Shown in pieces: positions 1 through 9,400 of a DNA stretch of 64,000 bases. The notes under the pieces are model-generated. The model saw only the letters and a list, made by a program, of their open reading frames with translations, did no database searches and was not told where the DNA came from. The stretch comes from Devosia sp. Lineage in GTDB: Bacteria; Pseudomonadota; Alphaproteobacteria; Rhizobiales; Devosiaceae. Both the position numbers and the translations under genes were made by a program. The stretch is from NCBI GenBank assembly GCA_015234425.1, contig JADGNE010000033.1, positions 155,166 through 219,165 on the forward strand, given 5' to 3'. Numbering within the stretch: the stretch's first letter is position 1; every line of letters begins with the position of its first letter.

Positions 1-411
1 CTGATCGAGCACCACGCCACTGCCGGTGCCGGCGATCTCGACGCCGCTGGAAAGGAGGCCGTTTTCATCGATAACGAGATTGATGACGGGCGCACGCAGC
101 ACGAGCTGGGTGAGATTATACTGGTCGCGCAGGAAATCCATGAGCGCGAACTCGGCCTCGACGCCGGCAATGGTGGCGGCAGGCTTGTTCGCGGGGCCGA
201 CCACGACGTCGGAGAAAACGAGGCGCGGCTGGGGCAGAAGGGCGAAGTCAATGTCGCCCTCGATGGTCACCTCGGCACCCAGAACGCTGGCGGCAAGCAC
301 CTCCATGCGGTCGCGATAATCGCTCCACTCGATAAAGCGCGGCGCAAGGAACGCCCCCGCCAGCACTGCGATGGCGATCAAGCCGACGACGATATAGATG
401 CGATTGAGCAC
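1..411 (-). CDS. AsmA-family protein, N-terminal part (cut by window edge)
   Basis: The first 137 residues are visible; the gene continues past base 1. The protein begins with a GTG codon, then an N-terminal membrane anchor (LNRIYIVVGLIAIAVLAGAFLAP), followed by FIEWSDYRDRMEVLAASVLGAEVTIEGDIDFALLP. The pattern 'one anchor, then a helix, then V.I.G.I.F.LLP.P.L...V' is the usual start of AsmA-family proteins, which are inner-membrane proteins with a large periplasmic repeat domain linked to lipid transport and outer-membrane homeostasis. The reading frame stays open from 411 to base 1. It is divergent from the helicase gene at 706. The start codon is uncertain because no clear Shine-Dalgarno sequence is seen and no ATG lies nearby. 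Confidence 0.75.
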   Translation of the reverse strand, partial: MLNRIYIVVGLIAIAVLAGAFLAPRFIEWSDYRDRMEVLAASVLGAEVTIEGDIDFALLPQPRLVFSDVVVGPANKPAATIAGVEAEFALMDFLRDQYNLTQLVLRAPVINLVIDENGLLSSGVEIAGTGSGVVLDQ

Positions 412-705
412 GGTGTGCGTTCTGCCCGCCAGATTCCTGCCGCGAGTGTAGGGACTTGGCGTGTCCGCGCAAGACCAGGCAACAGTCAATCGACGCTTGC
501 GAAGGCCACAAAACCAGTCGTGAACAAGAAAAGAACGAATTCGCCGGCCTTATCAGCGCAAACCCGTCCGGTGACGACCGTGTGAGGGGCCGCGCTCCTA
601 TACAGAGGGCCGCCTCGACCCTATATTGCACCGAGAACAAAATAAGATTCGTCAAGGCTTGGCCGCGCATCTGTCCCAGGTGCCAGGCCAAGGGATTTAG
701 CGCTC
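412..705. promoter_or_regulatory. Divergent intergenic region between asmA-like gene and uvrD
   Basis: These 294 bases separate two divergent genes and must hold both promoters. I see no conserved small ORF, hairpin or RNA gene here. An AAGGGA Shine-Dalgarno-like element lies about ten bases before the helicase ATG. Confidence 0.4.
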
Positions 706-3054
706 ATGGTCGAACCCGCCCCCCTGCACCGCCCCCAAGGCGGGCCCATCACCAGCCAGCTGCGAAGCAGGCAGGCCTATCGCCCTGCAGCCGATTATCT
801 TGCAGGCCTGAATCCCGAACAGAGGGACGCGGTTTTACAAACGGAAGGCCCACTACTCGTGCTAGCAGGCGCGGGCACCGGCAAGACACGTGTGCTCATC
901 ACACGAATAGCTCATATCGTTCTCGAGGGCAGAGCCGACCCGTACAATATTCTTGCGGTTACGTTTACCAACAAGGCTGCGCGCGAAATGAAGGACCGGA
1001 TTAGTACCTTCGTGACGCCACTCCCTGAGCTACCTTGGATGGGCACATTCCATTCAATGTCTGCAAAAATTCTGAGGCGCCATGCCGAACTGGTGGACCT
1101 CAAGCCGGCTTTCACTATTCTCGACACTGACGACCAGATCCGGCTGATCAAGCAGTTGCTGGCGGCGGAGAACATCGACGAGAAGCGCTGGCCCGCCCGG
1201 CAGTTCGCGGGGATGCTGGACGCCTGGAAGAACCGCGGCTGGCTGCCCAAGGATGTGCCGGCCAGCGACAGCGGCTATTATGCCAATGGCAAGGGCGGCA
1301 AGCTCTACTACGATTATCAGGCGCGGCTGAAGACGCTGAACGCCGCCGACTTCGGCGATCTTCTGCTCGAATGTATCCGGCTGTTCCGCGAGAACCCGGA
1401 AGTGCTGGCCGAATATCACCGCAAATTCAAATACATGCTGGTGGACGAATACCAGGACAGTAACACCGCCCAATATCTGTGGCTGCGCCTGCTGGCCCAA
1501 GGCAAGCCAGCTTCGGAAGCCAATATCTGCGTGGTGGGCGACGACGACCAATCGATCTACGGCTGGCGCGGGGCTGAAGTGGACAACATCCTACGCTTCG
1601 AAAAGGATTTTCCGGGCGCCAAGGTGATCAAGCTCGAGCGCAATTATCGCTCGACAGCGAATATCCTCAAGGCCGCCTCGACCCTGATCGCCAATAATGA
1701 AGGCCGGCTGGGCAAGACGCTGCACACCGACATTGCCGAAGGCGGCGAGCTGGTCTCGTTCACCCAGGTCTATGACAGCGAGGAAGAAGCCCGCACCATC
1801 GGCGAGGAAATCGAGCAGTATCAGCGCGCCGGCGAACCGCTAAATTCCATGGCCATCCTCGTGCGCGCCTCTTTCCAGATGCGCGAGTTCGAAGAGCGCT
1901 TCATCACGCTGGGGCTCAATTATCGCGTCGTCGGCGGCCCGCGCTTTTATGAGCGCAAGGAAATCCGCGATGCACTGGCCTATCTGCGCCTTGTGGCACA
2001 GCCGGCCGACGACCTGGCCTTCGAGCGCATCATCAACGTGCCCAAGCGCGGCCTCGGCGACACCACCGTCAACATGCTGACCGCGACGGCGCGGCACCAG
2101 AACATTCCCCTTCTCGCCTCAACGCGCATGATGGTGGAAACCGAGGACCTCAAGCCCAAGCAGCGCTCGACCCTGCGCAGCCTCGTCAACCAGTTCGATG
2201 ACTGGTCCTATCGCTCCCAGACCTTGCCGCCGTATCAGCTGGTGGAGCAGATCCTCGAGGAGAGCGGCTATATGGACATGCTGGCGGCCGACAAATCCGC
2301 CGAGTCCGAAGGGCGCAAGGAAAACCTCAAGGAACTCAGCCGCTCGATGGAGGAGTTCGAGACCCTCGGCGGGTTCCTCGAACACATCTCGCTGGTGATG
2401 GACCGCGACAGCGCCGACGCCAGCGACGCCGTCACCATCATGACGCTGCACTCGTCCAAGGGGCTCGAATTCAACACAGTGTTCCTGCCCGGCTGGGAGG
2501 ACGGCACCTTTCCGAGCCAGCGATCGATGGACGAAAGCGGTCGCGCGGGCCTCGAGGAAGAACGCCGCCTCGGCTATGTCGGCATCACCCGTGGGCGCAA
2601 GCGCGTACGCATTTCGGCGGCACAGAACCGGCGTATCCACGGGCTCTGGCAGTCTGCCATTCCCTCCCGCTTCATCGACGAGCTTCCGCCTGAAGCCGTC
2701 GAGGTGACCGATCGCGGCTCGGCCTATGGCGGCTACAGCTATGGCGGCGGCGCTGCGAGCCGCTTTAACAAGGCTGACCCGTTCGAAAGCGTCTACGATA
2801 CGCCCGGGTGGCAGCGCGCCCGCGCCAATCAGGCCAGCCGCAAGAGCAGCGGACCGATGACCATCGAAGGCGAGCTGGTTGCCCGCTCGGTCGACCTCGG
2901 CAGCCAGTCGAGCAGCTATGTGCTGGGCGACCGCGTCTTCCACCTCAAGTTCGGCTATGGCGAGGTGATCACCATCGAAGGCAACAAGCTGACCATCGAT
3001 TTTGAAAAGGCCGGGACCAAGAAGGTTTTGGAGAGCTTTGTGAAGAAGGGCTAA
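706..3054 (+). CDS. uvrD: ATP-dependent DNA helicase UvrD/PcrA
   Basis: A 782-residue superfamily 1A 3'-5' DNA helicase acting in nucleotide-excision and mismatch repair and in clearing stalled forks. The Q-motif region ([27 protein letters not shown]) contains Walker A AGAGTGKT. Motif II is VDEYQD, followed by [15 protein letters not shown] (motif III), NYRST (motif IV), [14 protein letters not shown] (motif V) and [10 protein letters not shown] (motif VI). The C-terminal 50 residues ([30 protein letters not shown]) form the Tudor-like tail typical of PcrA/UvrD. Length and motif order are complete. The start is the ATG 10 bases after AAGGGA. The first roughly 400 bases use more A/T-rich codons than the rest. 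Confidence 0.97.
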   Translation: MVEPAPLHRPQGGPITSQLRSRQAYRPAADYLAGLNPEQRDAVLQTEGPLLVLAGAGTGKTRVLITRIAHIVLEGRADPYNILAVTFTNKAAREMKDRISTFVTPLPELPWMGTFHSMSAKILRRHAELVDLKPAFTILDTDDQIRLIKQLLAAENIDEKRWPARQFAGMLDAWKNRGWLPKDVPASDSGYYANGKGGKLYYDYQARLKTLNAADFGDLLLECIRLFRENPEVLAEYHRKFKYMLVDEYQDSNTAQYLWLRLLAQGKPASEANICVVGDDDQSIYGWRGAEVDNILRFEKDFPGAKVIKLERNYRSTANILKAASTLIANNEGRLGKTLHTDIAEGGELVSFTQVYDSEEEARTIGEEIEQYQRAGEPLNSMAILVRASFQMREFEERFITLGLNYRVVGGPRFYERKEIRDALAYLRLVAQPADDLAFERIINVPKRGLGDTTVNMLTATARHQNIPLLASTRMMVETEDLKPKQRSTLRSLVNQFDDWSYRSQTLPPYQLVEQILEESGYMDMLAADKSAESEGRKENLKELSRSMEEFETLGGFLEHISLVMDRDSADASDAVTIMTLHSSKGLEFNTVFLPGWEDGTFPSQRSMDESGRAGLEEERRLGYVGITRGRKRVRISAAQNRRIHGLWQSAIPSRFIDELPPEAVEVTDRGSAYGGYSYGGGAASRFNKADPFESVYDTPGWQRARANQASRKSSGPMTIEGELVARSVDLGSQSSSYVLGDRVFHLKFGYGEVITIEGNKLTIDFEKAGTKKVLESFVKKG

Positions 3055-3142
3055 GCCCCCTTCCCCACGAGATTATACAGCCCCGCGTCTTGCCTTTTGC
3101 GCTGCTCGCCCCACATGCTGGAGAGCGAACAGGAGGACCACG

Positions 3143-3460
3143 ATGATCATTTCCACCACGCCGACGCTCGAAGGCCGGGCTATTCGGGAGTATCTCGGCA
3201 TTGCCACGGGCGAAGTGATCGTGGGCGCCAATGTCTTCAAGGATCTGTTTGCCGGCATTCGCGACATCGTCGGCGGTCGCGCCGGAGCTTATGAATCCAC
3301 CCTGCGCGATGCCCGCCGACAGGCCTTTGCCGAGCTGGAAGAAGAAGCCCGGCGTCTGGGCGCCGATGCAGTTGTCGGTGTCGACATCGACTATGAAGTC
3401 GTCGGCCAGGGCGGGTCTATGCTGATGGTTTCGGTATCGGGAACGGCCGTACGTCTCTGA
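3143..3460 (+). CDS. YbjQ/UPF0145 heavy-metal-binding-domain protein
   Basis: A 105-residue protein of the YbjQ (DUF74) family. The family signature is visible: an early TP(T)LEG..I.EYLGI.TGE, then [26 protein letters not shown]...[15 protein letters not shown], and a C-terminal MLMVS.SGTAV.L strand. Members are pentameric beta-barrel proteins; a heavy-metal-binding role was proposed from structure but the cellular function is not established. A GAACAGGAGG-type ribosome site precedes the ATG. It lies 88 bases downstream of the helicase on the same strand. Confidence 0.93.
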   Translation: MIISTTPTLEGRAIREYLGIATGEVIVGANVFKDLFAGIRDIVGGRAGAYESTLRDARRQAFAELEEEARRLGADAVVGVDIDYEVVGQGGSMLMVSVSGTAVRL

Positions 3461-3540
3461 TAGCACGCAATTAACCAGCCAGATTCACACCTTGTCAGCC
3501 TGCTGCGTGCCACACTGACGCTCCCGATGGGAGCAGGGCC

Positions 3541-5286
3541 GTGTTTCGAATTCAACACCTACAGTCGCTGGGAGCAGCAGTCGTGGCCTTTGGCTGCCTG
3601 CTGCTTGGCGGCGCGGCCATTCTCAGCAATTACAATGATTTCCAGCGCTTCGGTCACGGCGCTGAGGAAATGCGCGTCTTCGTCCTTGTGCTCGACAGCG
3701 CCAATGCCATTTCCGCCGAACGCGGTCCGGCCAATGTCGCTATGGCGGCAAAACCTTCCGAGCTCGACGAGGCGCTGGTCGCACTCGAGCAGAGCCGCGC
3801 CAAGACCGACGACGCCATCGCTGTAATGATCGAGGCGCTCACCCTCCACCACGTCGACGACCAGGCCAGGCTCACCGCCATCACCGAGGTTCTGGAAAGC
3901 CTCAACACCGGACGGATGGCCGTGGACAAGGTCGTGGCCGTGCCGCTCGAGGCGCGCACCACATTGCATGTGCCACTGGCAATCATGGCTATGTTCCGTG
4001 CCGCCGACAGCGCCGCCGATCTGCGCAACGAGGTCAGCGGCCATCTGGTGCCGACAACGCCGCAGATTGCCGGGGAGGTGCTGCTCGCCAGCAGCGCCAG
4101 CGCCCTGCGCGAACAGGCCGGCCGGCTCGGCTCCTATGTGGTGATGACACTGGTGGCGCCGCGCGACGAGGACGCCAATTATGCCCTGCTGATGGACAAG
4201 ACGAGCGCCATCATCCTCAATATATGGGAGAGCGGGCTGAACAATGCCGCGCTCTTTTCCGGCAATGACACCATTGCCAGCCTCGTGGAACGCGTCGAGG
4301 CCGAATATCTCGACGACGCCATGCCCATGGCCATCGCCACCGCCCATATCATGGGGCCGACCAATGGCATGTCGGGCGGCTCCTTCACCGAAGTCTATGT
4401 CCCGGGCATGGCAAGCCTCGAGAGCCTGCGCAATGAGCTGGTCGAACTCTCGCTCACCATGCTCGAGACACGCCGCCTGCAGGCGCGGCAGGCCATGATC
4501 GATTCCGCCCTCCTCACCGCGCTGGTGATTTCCGTGCTGATCGGGGTGGGGGCAATGTTTCGGCGCGGGCTCTTCACCCCGCTCCTCGCCCTGCATGGCG
4601 AGGTCGTGGCCCTCGCCAGCGGCGATCTCACCACGCCGCCCAAGGCAGGCAATGCGGCCCGCGAGGTCAACGATATTTTCGAGGGTCTGGCCATCCTGCG
4701 GGAAAACCAGCGGGAGAAGCGGCGGCTAGAAGGTCTGCAAAGGCAGATGAACCTTCGGCTCAAGCGCCTCTCCGAAACCGATACTCTCACCGGCCTGCTC
4801 AATCGCCGGGCTCTCGTGCAACGCGCCGACGCGCTGTTCCGACGGGCAAAAATCACCGGCGAAGACATGGCCGTGGTTCTGTTCGACATCGACCACTTCA
4901 AGAACGTCAACGACACCCATGGCCATTCGGTCGGCGATGAAGTGCTGGCCGGTGTGGCACGCGAAATCGGCCTACTGACCCGCCCCACCGATGCTTTTGC
5001 GCGGCTGGGGGGCGAGGAGTTTGTCATCATCCTGCGCCGCGTCGATCTGGAACAGGCGATCAGCATCGTGACCCATTTCAAGAACCAGCTGCATCGCAAT
5101 CCGGTCCAGCAGCCCCTGCAATTGAAGATCACCGCGAGCTTCGGCATTGCCATGCGCCTCGCCGATTCCGACGAAAGCTGGGACGAAATCTTCCGCCGGG
5201 CAGACCAGCATCTCTACGCTGCCAAGAATGCCGGCCGCGACCGGATTGTCAGCGACAGCGCCGACACCGCCCAGCGCATCGCCTGA
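3541..5286 (+). CDS. Membrane diguanylate cyclase (GGDEF) with periplasmic sensor region
   Basis: A 581-residue protein predicted to make cyclic-di-GMP from two GTP. It starts at GTG. Residues about 10–30 form a transmembrane helix, a periplasmic helical sensor region of about 290 residues follows, then a second membrane helix (ALLTALVISVLIGVGAMF) and a HAMP-like linker (LFTPLLALHGEVVALASGDLTTPP). The GGDEF domain starts at DTLTGLLNRRAL and carries LFDIDHFKNVNDTHGHSVGDEVL and the active-site loop GGEEF. RPTD lies exactly five residues before GGEEF, matching the inhibitory I-site RxxD, so product inhibition is expected. No EAL domain is present. The sensed signal is unknown. Confidence 0.93.
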   Translation: MFRIQHLQSLGAAVVAFGCLLLGGAAILSNYNDFQRFGHGAEEMRVFVLVLDSANAISAERGPANVAMAAKPSELDEALVALEQSRAKTDDAIAVMIEALTLHHVDDQARLTAITEVLESLNTGRMAVDKVVAVPLEARTTLHVPLAIMAMFRAADSAADLRNEVSGHLVPTTPQIAGEVLLASSASALREQAGRLGSYVVMTLVAPRDEDANYALLMDKTSAIILNIWESGLNNAALFSGNDTIASLVERVEAEYLDDAMPMAIATAHIMGPTNGMSGGSFTEVYVPGMASLESLRNELVELSLTMLETRRLQARQAMIDSALLTALVISVLIGVGAMFRRGLFTPLLALHGEVVALASGDLTTPPKAGNAAREVNDIFEGLAILRENQREKRRLEGLQRQMNLRLKRLSETDTLTGLLNRRALVQRADALFRRAKITGEDMAVVLFDIDHFKNVNDTHGHSVGDEVLAGVAREIGLLTRPTDAFARLGGEEFVIILRRVDLEQAISIVTHFKNQLHRNPVQQPLQLKITASFGIAMRLADSDESWDEIFRRADQHLYAAKNAGRDRIVSDSADTAQRIA

Positions 5287-5389
5287 TTGAGCCCCCAGCC
5301 TGTGGGGTGCCCGGCCGCTCAACGCGGTTTGCATTGACTTGGCCACTGGCGTGCAGCAATCAGGGAGCCAATCAAAAAGGAAGCCCCTC

Positions 5390-6259
5390 ATGTCCGTCGA
5401 CCAGATCTCCGTCGCTCTCACCAAGGATCAGGCCTATGCACTGGTCGACGCCGTGATGGAGCGGGACGATCTGGCGCTGACCGCATCGGCGCATGAAAAC
5501 GAAGACACTGGTGAGTGGTTCTTTGAAGCCACCTGCGACAGCCCGCCGGATATCGACGCCTTCAATGCGCTAGCCAAGGAGGTTCTGGGCGGAACGGTGG
5601 AATTTTCCGTCGAAACGCTCGACCCCGATGTTAACTGGGTCGCCAAATCGCTCGAGGGCCTCGCCCCGGTGATCGCGGGCGGCTTCTATGTCTATGGCAG
5701 CCATGAGACCGGCCCGATCCCCGAAGGCCTGACGCCGATGAAGATCGACGCCGCCCAGGCGTTTGGCACCGGCCACCACCAGACCACCACCGGCTGCCTT
5801 GAGGCAATCGAAGCGCTGCTGCAGCGCGACAAGCCGCAGAACATGATCGATGTCGGCACCGGCACCGGCGTTCTCGCCATCGCGCTCGCCAAGCGTGTCG
5901 GCGTCAATGTTCTGGCTACCGATATCGACCCAGTTGCGGTGACGACGACCGAAGAGAACGCACGGGACAACGACGTTGCCGAGCTGATCGATGCGCTCGA
6001 GGCCACCGGCCTTGACCACGAAGCCATCACTGCCCGCGCGCCCTATGATCTGGTGGTTGCCAATATCCTGGCCGGTCCGCTGACCGAACTGGCCCCCGGC
6101 ATGGGCGGCATCACCCGCCAGGGTGGGACGGCCATTCTATCGGGCATTCTCAACACCCAGGCCGACGGCGTCATCGCCGCCTATGAGGCTGCCGGTTTCA
6201 AGCTGGTGGATCACCTCAAGCGCAAGGAATGGACGACCCTGGTGCTCGAAAAGCACTGA
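5390..6259 (+). CDS. prmA: Ribosomal protein L11 methyltransferase PrmA
   Basis: A 289-residue SAM-dependent methyltransferase that trimethylates lysines and the N-terminus of ribosomal protein L11 in the cytoplasm. The chosen ATG at 5390 (MSVDQISVALTKDQA) follows AAAAAGGAAG; an upstream in-frame TTG at 5339 adds residues with no family support. The N-terminal substrate-recruiting half is followed by the linker DAAQAFGTGHHQTTTGCLEA, the SAM-binding loop MIDVGTGTGVLAIALAK, and the NPxY-like motif IV seen as VVANILAGPL. It ends with typical QADGVIAAYEAAGF and a terminal W..L.L. The gene is slightly short but complete. Confidence 0.95.
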   Translation: MSVDQISVALTKDQAYALVDAVMERDDLALTASAHENEDTGEWFFEATCDSPPDIDAFNALAKEVLGGTVEFSVETLDPDVNWVAKSLEGLAPVIAGGFYVYGSHETGPIPEGLTPMKIDAAQAFGTGHHQTTTGCLEAIEALLQRDKPQNMIDVGTGTGVLAIALAKRVGVNVLATDIDPVAVTTTEENARDNDVAELIDALEATGLDHEAITARAPYDLVVANILAGPLTELAPGMGGITRQGGTAILSGILNTQADGVIAAYEAAGFKLVDHLKRKEWTTLVLEKH

Positions 6260-6321
6260 GGATTTTTGGGGTCGTCGCGCCTAAGGACACGCTTCCTCTC
6301 TGAGGCGAAATTCATCCATCT

Positions 6322-6394
6322 GTCGTCATTGCCCAGTTTATCCGGGCAATCTATTCACCGTGGCATGGATCACCCGGATAAACCGGGTGACGAC
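6322..6394. repeat. Inverted pair of REP-like palindromic units
   Basis: Two short palindromes face each other between prmA and the next gene. The left unit holds TTGCCC...GGGCAA and the right CACCCGG...CCGGGTG. The outer arms GTCGTCA/TGACGAC and the inner GTTTATCCGGG/CCCGGATAAAC are reverse complements. The structure resembles dispersed intergenic palindromic repeats. Confidence 0.6.
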
Positions 6395-6473
6395 GGCGAC
6401 GGTGGACTTGGCGCGATGTGGCTATGCGGGTGCAGTCGCAGAACCGCGCGCAAAGCCCCCAAAATACAAAAGC

Positions 6474-6511
6474 CCGAAAAAAGCAAAATCCCCGAAGCGG
6501 GCTCCGGGGAT
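6474..6511 (-). terminator. Rho-independent terminator of the 43-residue small-protein gene
   Basis: On the minus strand an ATCCCCG/CGGGGAT stem is followed by TTTTGCTTTTTT. It lies about 32 bases after the stop of the gene at 6543–6674. Confidence 0.75.
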
Positions 6512-6542
6512 CAAATCAGATCGTCAGCGATGCAGGCAGCCG

Positions 6543-6674
6543 TTACGGGCGCTTGGTGACCGCGCCGATCAGCTGATGCTGCATGCGATAGTTAACCTGG
6601 CGTGTGGCTTCGCGACCGCGAGCGTGGATAAGACCACCCAGTGCGTTGCGGAAACCATTCTTGCTCTCAGCCAT
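6543..6674 (-). CDS. Small basic protein, paralogue of the gene at 6792–6926
   Basis: A 43-residue basic protein of unknown function. The ATG has a good ribosome site (GGAG, six bases upstream) and the gene ends in front of a strong terminator. It reads MAESKNGFRNALGGLIHARG followed by REATRQVNYRMQHQLIGAVT and KRP. The spacing of N.F..AL..L...R.R.A.R matches the next minus-strand gene, so the two look like tandem duplicates. The predicted amphipathic helix and net positive charge suggest membrane or nucleic-acid contact, but that is a guess. I do not recognise a named family. Confidence 0.65.
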   Translation of the reverse strand: MAESKNGFRNALGGLIHARGREATRQVNYRMQHQLIGAVTKRP

Positions 6675-6791
6675 CTTTTTCTCCATGCGACGGGGGTCTG
6701 TTGCCATCCGTCAAAGCCTATGTAGGCTGTTTGCTCTGCGTCCGTTAGGGGTCAAAGAGCAGACCAGCCATGCCGCTTTTGCAGGGCGTGA

Positions 6792-6926
6792 TTAACGCGC
6801 CAGCTTGCGGGCGGCTTCGTGCCCGTGATCGCGGTCATACTGAGCCAGATAACGCTGGGCCTGACGCGTGCGACCTTCAACAAGCGAGTTGAGCGCGCGC
6901 TGGAAGAAATTGTTTCCCTTGTTCAT
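6792..6926 (-). CDS. Small basic protein, paralogue of the gene at 6543–6674
   Basis: A 44-residue protein starting MNKGNNFFQRALNSLVEGRT, continuing RQAQRYLAQYDRDHGHEAAR and ending KLAR. GGAG lies seven bases before the ATG at 6926. The frame is open 26 codons further upstream, but the upstream starts lack a ribosome site. It shares the N.F..AL..L...R.R.A.R core with the gene 117 bases downstream. It is divergent from the aminopeptidase gene at 7035. The function is unknown. Two linked copies with independent ribosome sites argue that both are real genes. Confidence 0.65.
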   Translation of the reverse strand: MNKGNNFFQRALNSLVEGRTRQAQRYLAQYDRDHGHEAARKLAR

Positions 6927-7034
6927 TTTCCGTCTCCTGATGTCTGCCGATGAGATAGTGTTCTTTTGGCGCGAGGAGTAGCGCCACAACCACAAGCCAG
7001 CCATGCCTGCACTGCAGCCCGGCGCCGGGAAGAT

Positions 7035-8855
7035 ATGATGAGCACACCCAGTTTCGCCCCTGCCCTATTCCAGAGCTTTGAGGAAAAGAGCGACCCCAGC
7101 CACGTGGCGCCGCGCCTGGCAGCCCTGCGCCAGGCCATGAAACAGGCCGGCGTCGACGCCTTCCTCATTCCCCGCGCCGATGCCCATCGCGGCGAATCCG
7201 TGCCGGCGAGCGAGGCGCGCCTCGCCTATGTCACCGGCTTTACCGGTTCAGCGGGCATGGCGATGGTCACTGCCGACAAGGCCCACCTCTTCATCGACAG
7301 CCGCTACACACTGCAGGCCCCGGCGCAGACCGACACCAATCTGGTCGAGGTGCACGAAGTGCCCAGCATGAGTTTTGACCTGAAACCCTATGTGCCCGCT
7401 GGGGCCGTACTGGCCTATGACCCGTGGCTGCATACACCGGGCAGCGTGCGCGACATGGAAACGCAATTGCGGGGCCACGCCAAAATCGTGTCCCATGCCA
7501 ATCTCGTCGATAGTGTCTGGGAAGACCGCCCTGCTCCGCCCGTCAGCACGATCGAATTTCTGGGCCACAACCGCGCCGGCAAGACCGCCGCGGACAAGAT
7601 CGCCGAGATCCAGGCCTCGCTGAAGGCCGACGGCGCCGATGCCGCCGTGCTGACCCTGCCTGAGTCCATCTGCTGGCTGTTCAACATGCGCGGGCGCGAT
7701 GTACCGAACACGCCGTTCGTGCTCGGCTTTGCCACCGCGCCAGCGGAAGGCAGCCCGCTGCTCTATCTCGATCCGGCCAAGATCACGCCGGAGCTGAAAA
7801 ACGCTCTGTCCGGCATCGCCGATGTGGCAGCCAGCACCGATCTGCCCGGCGCGCTTGAAGCCCTGGGCAAGGACGGCAAATCCGTGCTGGTGGACCCGCA
7901 CTCCGCGCCCATGGCCGTCGCCGATACGCTCACCAAGGCGGGAGCAAGACTGGTCGACAAGCGCGACCCGGTGCTGCTGCCAAAATCGCGCAAAAATGAC
8001 GCTGAACTGGCCGGCATGCGCGAGGCGCACAAGCTCGACGGCGTGGCCCTGGCAAAATTCCTCCACTGGTTCGATAGCGAAGCGCCAAAGGGACAGCTGA
8101 CCGAAATCGGCATTGTCACCGCACTGGAGGCGTTCCGCCGCGAGGAAGAGAGCTGCATCGACGCAAGCTTCGACACTATTTCCGGCGCCGGCCCCAACGG
8201 GGCGATCGTCCATTACCGCGTGACCACCAAGACCGACCGCACACTCAAGGCCGGGGAAATCATGCTGGTCGACAGCGGCGCGCAATATCTTTCGGGCACC
8301 ACCGACATCACCCGCACCCTGTCCACCGGCTCGGCCACGGCCGAGCAGAAGGACCGCTATACGCGCGTCCTCAAGGGCATGATCGCCATTTCAATGGCGC
8401 GTTTCCCGCGGGGCACCAGCGGCGCGCAGATCGACGTGTTGGCGCGCCAGTTCCTCTGGGCCGATGGCGTCACCTATAATCACGGCACCGGCCATGGCGT
8501 CGGCGCCTTCCTCGGCGTGCATGAGGGGCCGATCGGCATCTCCAGCCGCTATCCGCTGCCGCTGGAAGTGGGCAATGTCATTTCCAATGAACCCGGATAC
8601 TACAAGGCCGGCGAGTACGGCATCCGCATCGAGAACCTGATCGTGGTGCAGGAGTGCGCTGGATATCCCGGCTATCTCGACTTCGAGACCATCACCCTGG
8701 CCCCCATTGATACACGGCTGATCGCGCTTGAGCTGCTGACCGCAGCCGAGCGGGACTGGCTCAACGCATTCCATGCGCGTGTGTGGACGGAGATTGGTCC
8801 GCTGGTGAGCGGCGACGTCAAAGCTTGGCTCGAACAGGCGACCAAGGCCATTTGA
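7035..8855 (+). CDS. pepP: Aminopeptidase P (Xaa-Pro aminopeptidase), M24B family
   Basis: A 606-residue cytosolic metallopeptidase that removes the N-terminal residue of peptides whose second residue is proline. It has the long three-domain form: two N-terminal creatinase-like domains (AYVTGFTGSAGMAMV...LFIDSRYTLQA near residues 60–110) and a C-terminal pita-bread catalytic domain. Metal ligands are visible as DSGAQYLSGTTDITRT (two Asp), GTGHGVG (His), ISNEPGYY (Glu) and IRIEN (Glu). The catalytic HY appears in GAIVHYRVT. The start is one of two adjacent ATGs after CGGGAAG; a farther upstream frame extension lacks support. Confidence 0.95.
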   Translation: MMSTPSFAPALFQSFEEKSDPSHVAPRLAALRQAMKQAGVDAFLIPRADAHRGESVPASEARLAYVTGFTGSAGMAMVTADKAHLFIDSRYTLQAPAQTDTNLVEVHEVPSMSFDLKPYVPAGAVLAYDPWLHTPGSVRDMETQLRGHAKIVSHANLVDSVWEDRPAPPVSTIEFLGHNRAGKTAADKIAEIQASLKADGADAAVLTLPESICWLFNMRGRDVPNTPFVLGFATAPAEGSPLLYLDPAKITPELKNALSGIADVAASTDLPGALEALGKDGKSVLVDPHSAPMAVADTLTKAGARLVDKRDPVLLPKSRKNDAELAGMREAHKLDGVALAKFLHWFDSEAPKGQLTEIGIVTALEAFRREEESCIDASFDTISGAGPNGAIVHYRVTTKTDRTLKAGEIMLVDSGAQYLSGTTDITRTLSTGSATAEQKDRYTRVLKGMIAISMARFPRGTSGAQIDVLARQFLWADGVTYNHGTGHGVGAFLGVHEGPIGISSRYPLPLEVGNVISNEPGYYKAGEYGIRIENLIVVQECAGYPGYLDFETITLAPIDTRLIALELLTAAERDWLNAFHARVWTEIGPLVSGDVKAWLEQATKAI

Positions 8856-8871
8856 GGCTTATCGAAGAAAA

Positions 8872-8897
8872 TCTCCCTCGGGCTGGCCCGAGGGAGA
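8872..8897. terminator. Bidirectional terminator between pepP and the 8906 gene
   Basis: TCTCCCTCGGG and CCCGAGGGAGA form an 11-bp perfect stem between two convergent genes. On the minus strand the stem is followed by a T-rich stretch (TTTTCTTC). Confidence 0.8.
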
Positions 8898-8905
8898 CTG
8901 CATAA

Positions 8906-9373
8906 TCAGGGCTCGACGCCCAGAGTCTCGAGGAAAATCTCGCTCAGGCGATATTCCCGACCCGGCGAGATCGAGGTGACATCATCGATGCGCCAGCCAT
9001 TGTCCTCGAACACCAGATCGTAGATCAGCTCGGTCGGCTCGCCGAAATTGGTGAAGTAGACCTCGGCCGTCGCCACATCCCCCTCGACCTCGGTAGCGAC
9101 GATCTCGAAGTCGGCGATGTCGAAATCCTGCCCGTTGATATAGGGATCAAAGCCCAGCGCGCCCATTTCGCCGATGGGTGTATTGGCCTCATCCTGCTCG
9201 TAGAGCTCCTGCAGGAACGCCGAGCGGAAGATGGATTCATCCTCGGCGAAGGCGCCGGTGAAATAGGGCTCGTAAAAGGTCTCGAGCAATGCTTCGGGAC
9301 TATCAAACTCCTGCGCGGCGGCGGAGGCCACCAACGCGGCGGCAAATCCGAAGGCGAGTACCAGACGACGCAT
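8906..9373 (-). CDS. Exported DUF3828-like protein
   Basis: A 155-residue protein with a signal peptide (MRRLVLAFGFAAALVASAAAQ, cleavage after AAA). The ATG at 9373 is chosen because GAGGAG lies seven bases upstream; an in-frame TTG further out lacks one. The mature part starts FDSPEALLETFYEPYF and has the DYDIxDF-like run INGQDFDIADFEIVATEVEGDVATAEVYF and NGWRIDDVTSI. This pattern resembles DUF3828 proteins, which have an NTF2-like fold and no defined function. It is the last gene of the minus-strand run from ligA and ends at a strong terminator. Confidence 0.75.
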   Translation of the reverse strand: MRRLVLAFGFAAALVASAAAQEFDSPEALLETFYEPYFTGAFAEDESIFRSAFLQELYEQDEANTPIGEMGALGFDPYINGQDFDIADFEIVATEVEGDVATAEVYFTNFGEPTELIYDLVFEDNGWRIDDVTSISPGREYRLSEIFLETLGVEP

Positions 9374-9400
9374 AATTTCGCTCCTCAAGCGAGAACCCGA

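Noticed and set aside
248-691. 147-codon minus-strand frame between the left edge and uvrD
   Set aside because: It overlaps the AsmA-like N-terminus in another frame and has no signal or domain.
5339-5389. TTG-initiated extension of PrmA
   Set aside because: No ribosome site and residues unlike PrmA; the ATG at 5390 has AAAAAGGAAG upstream.
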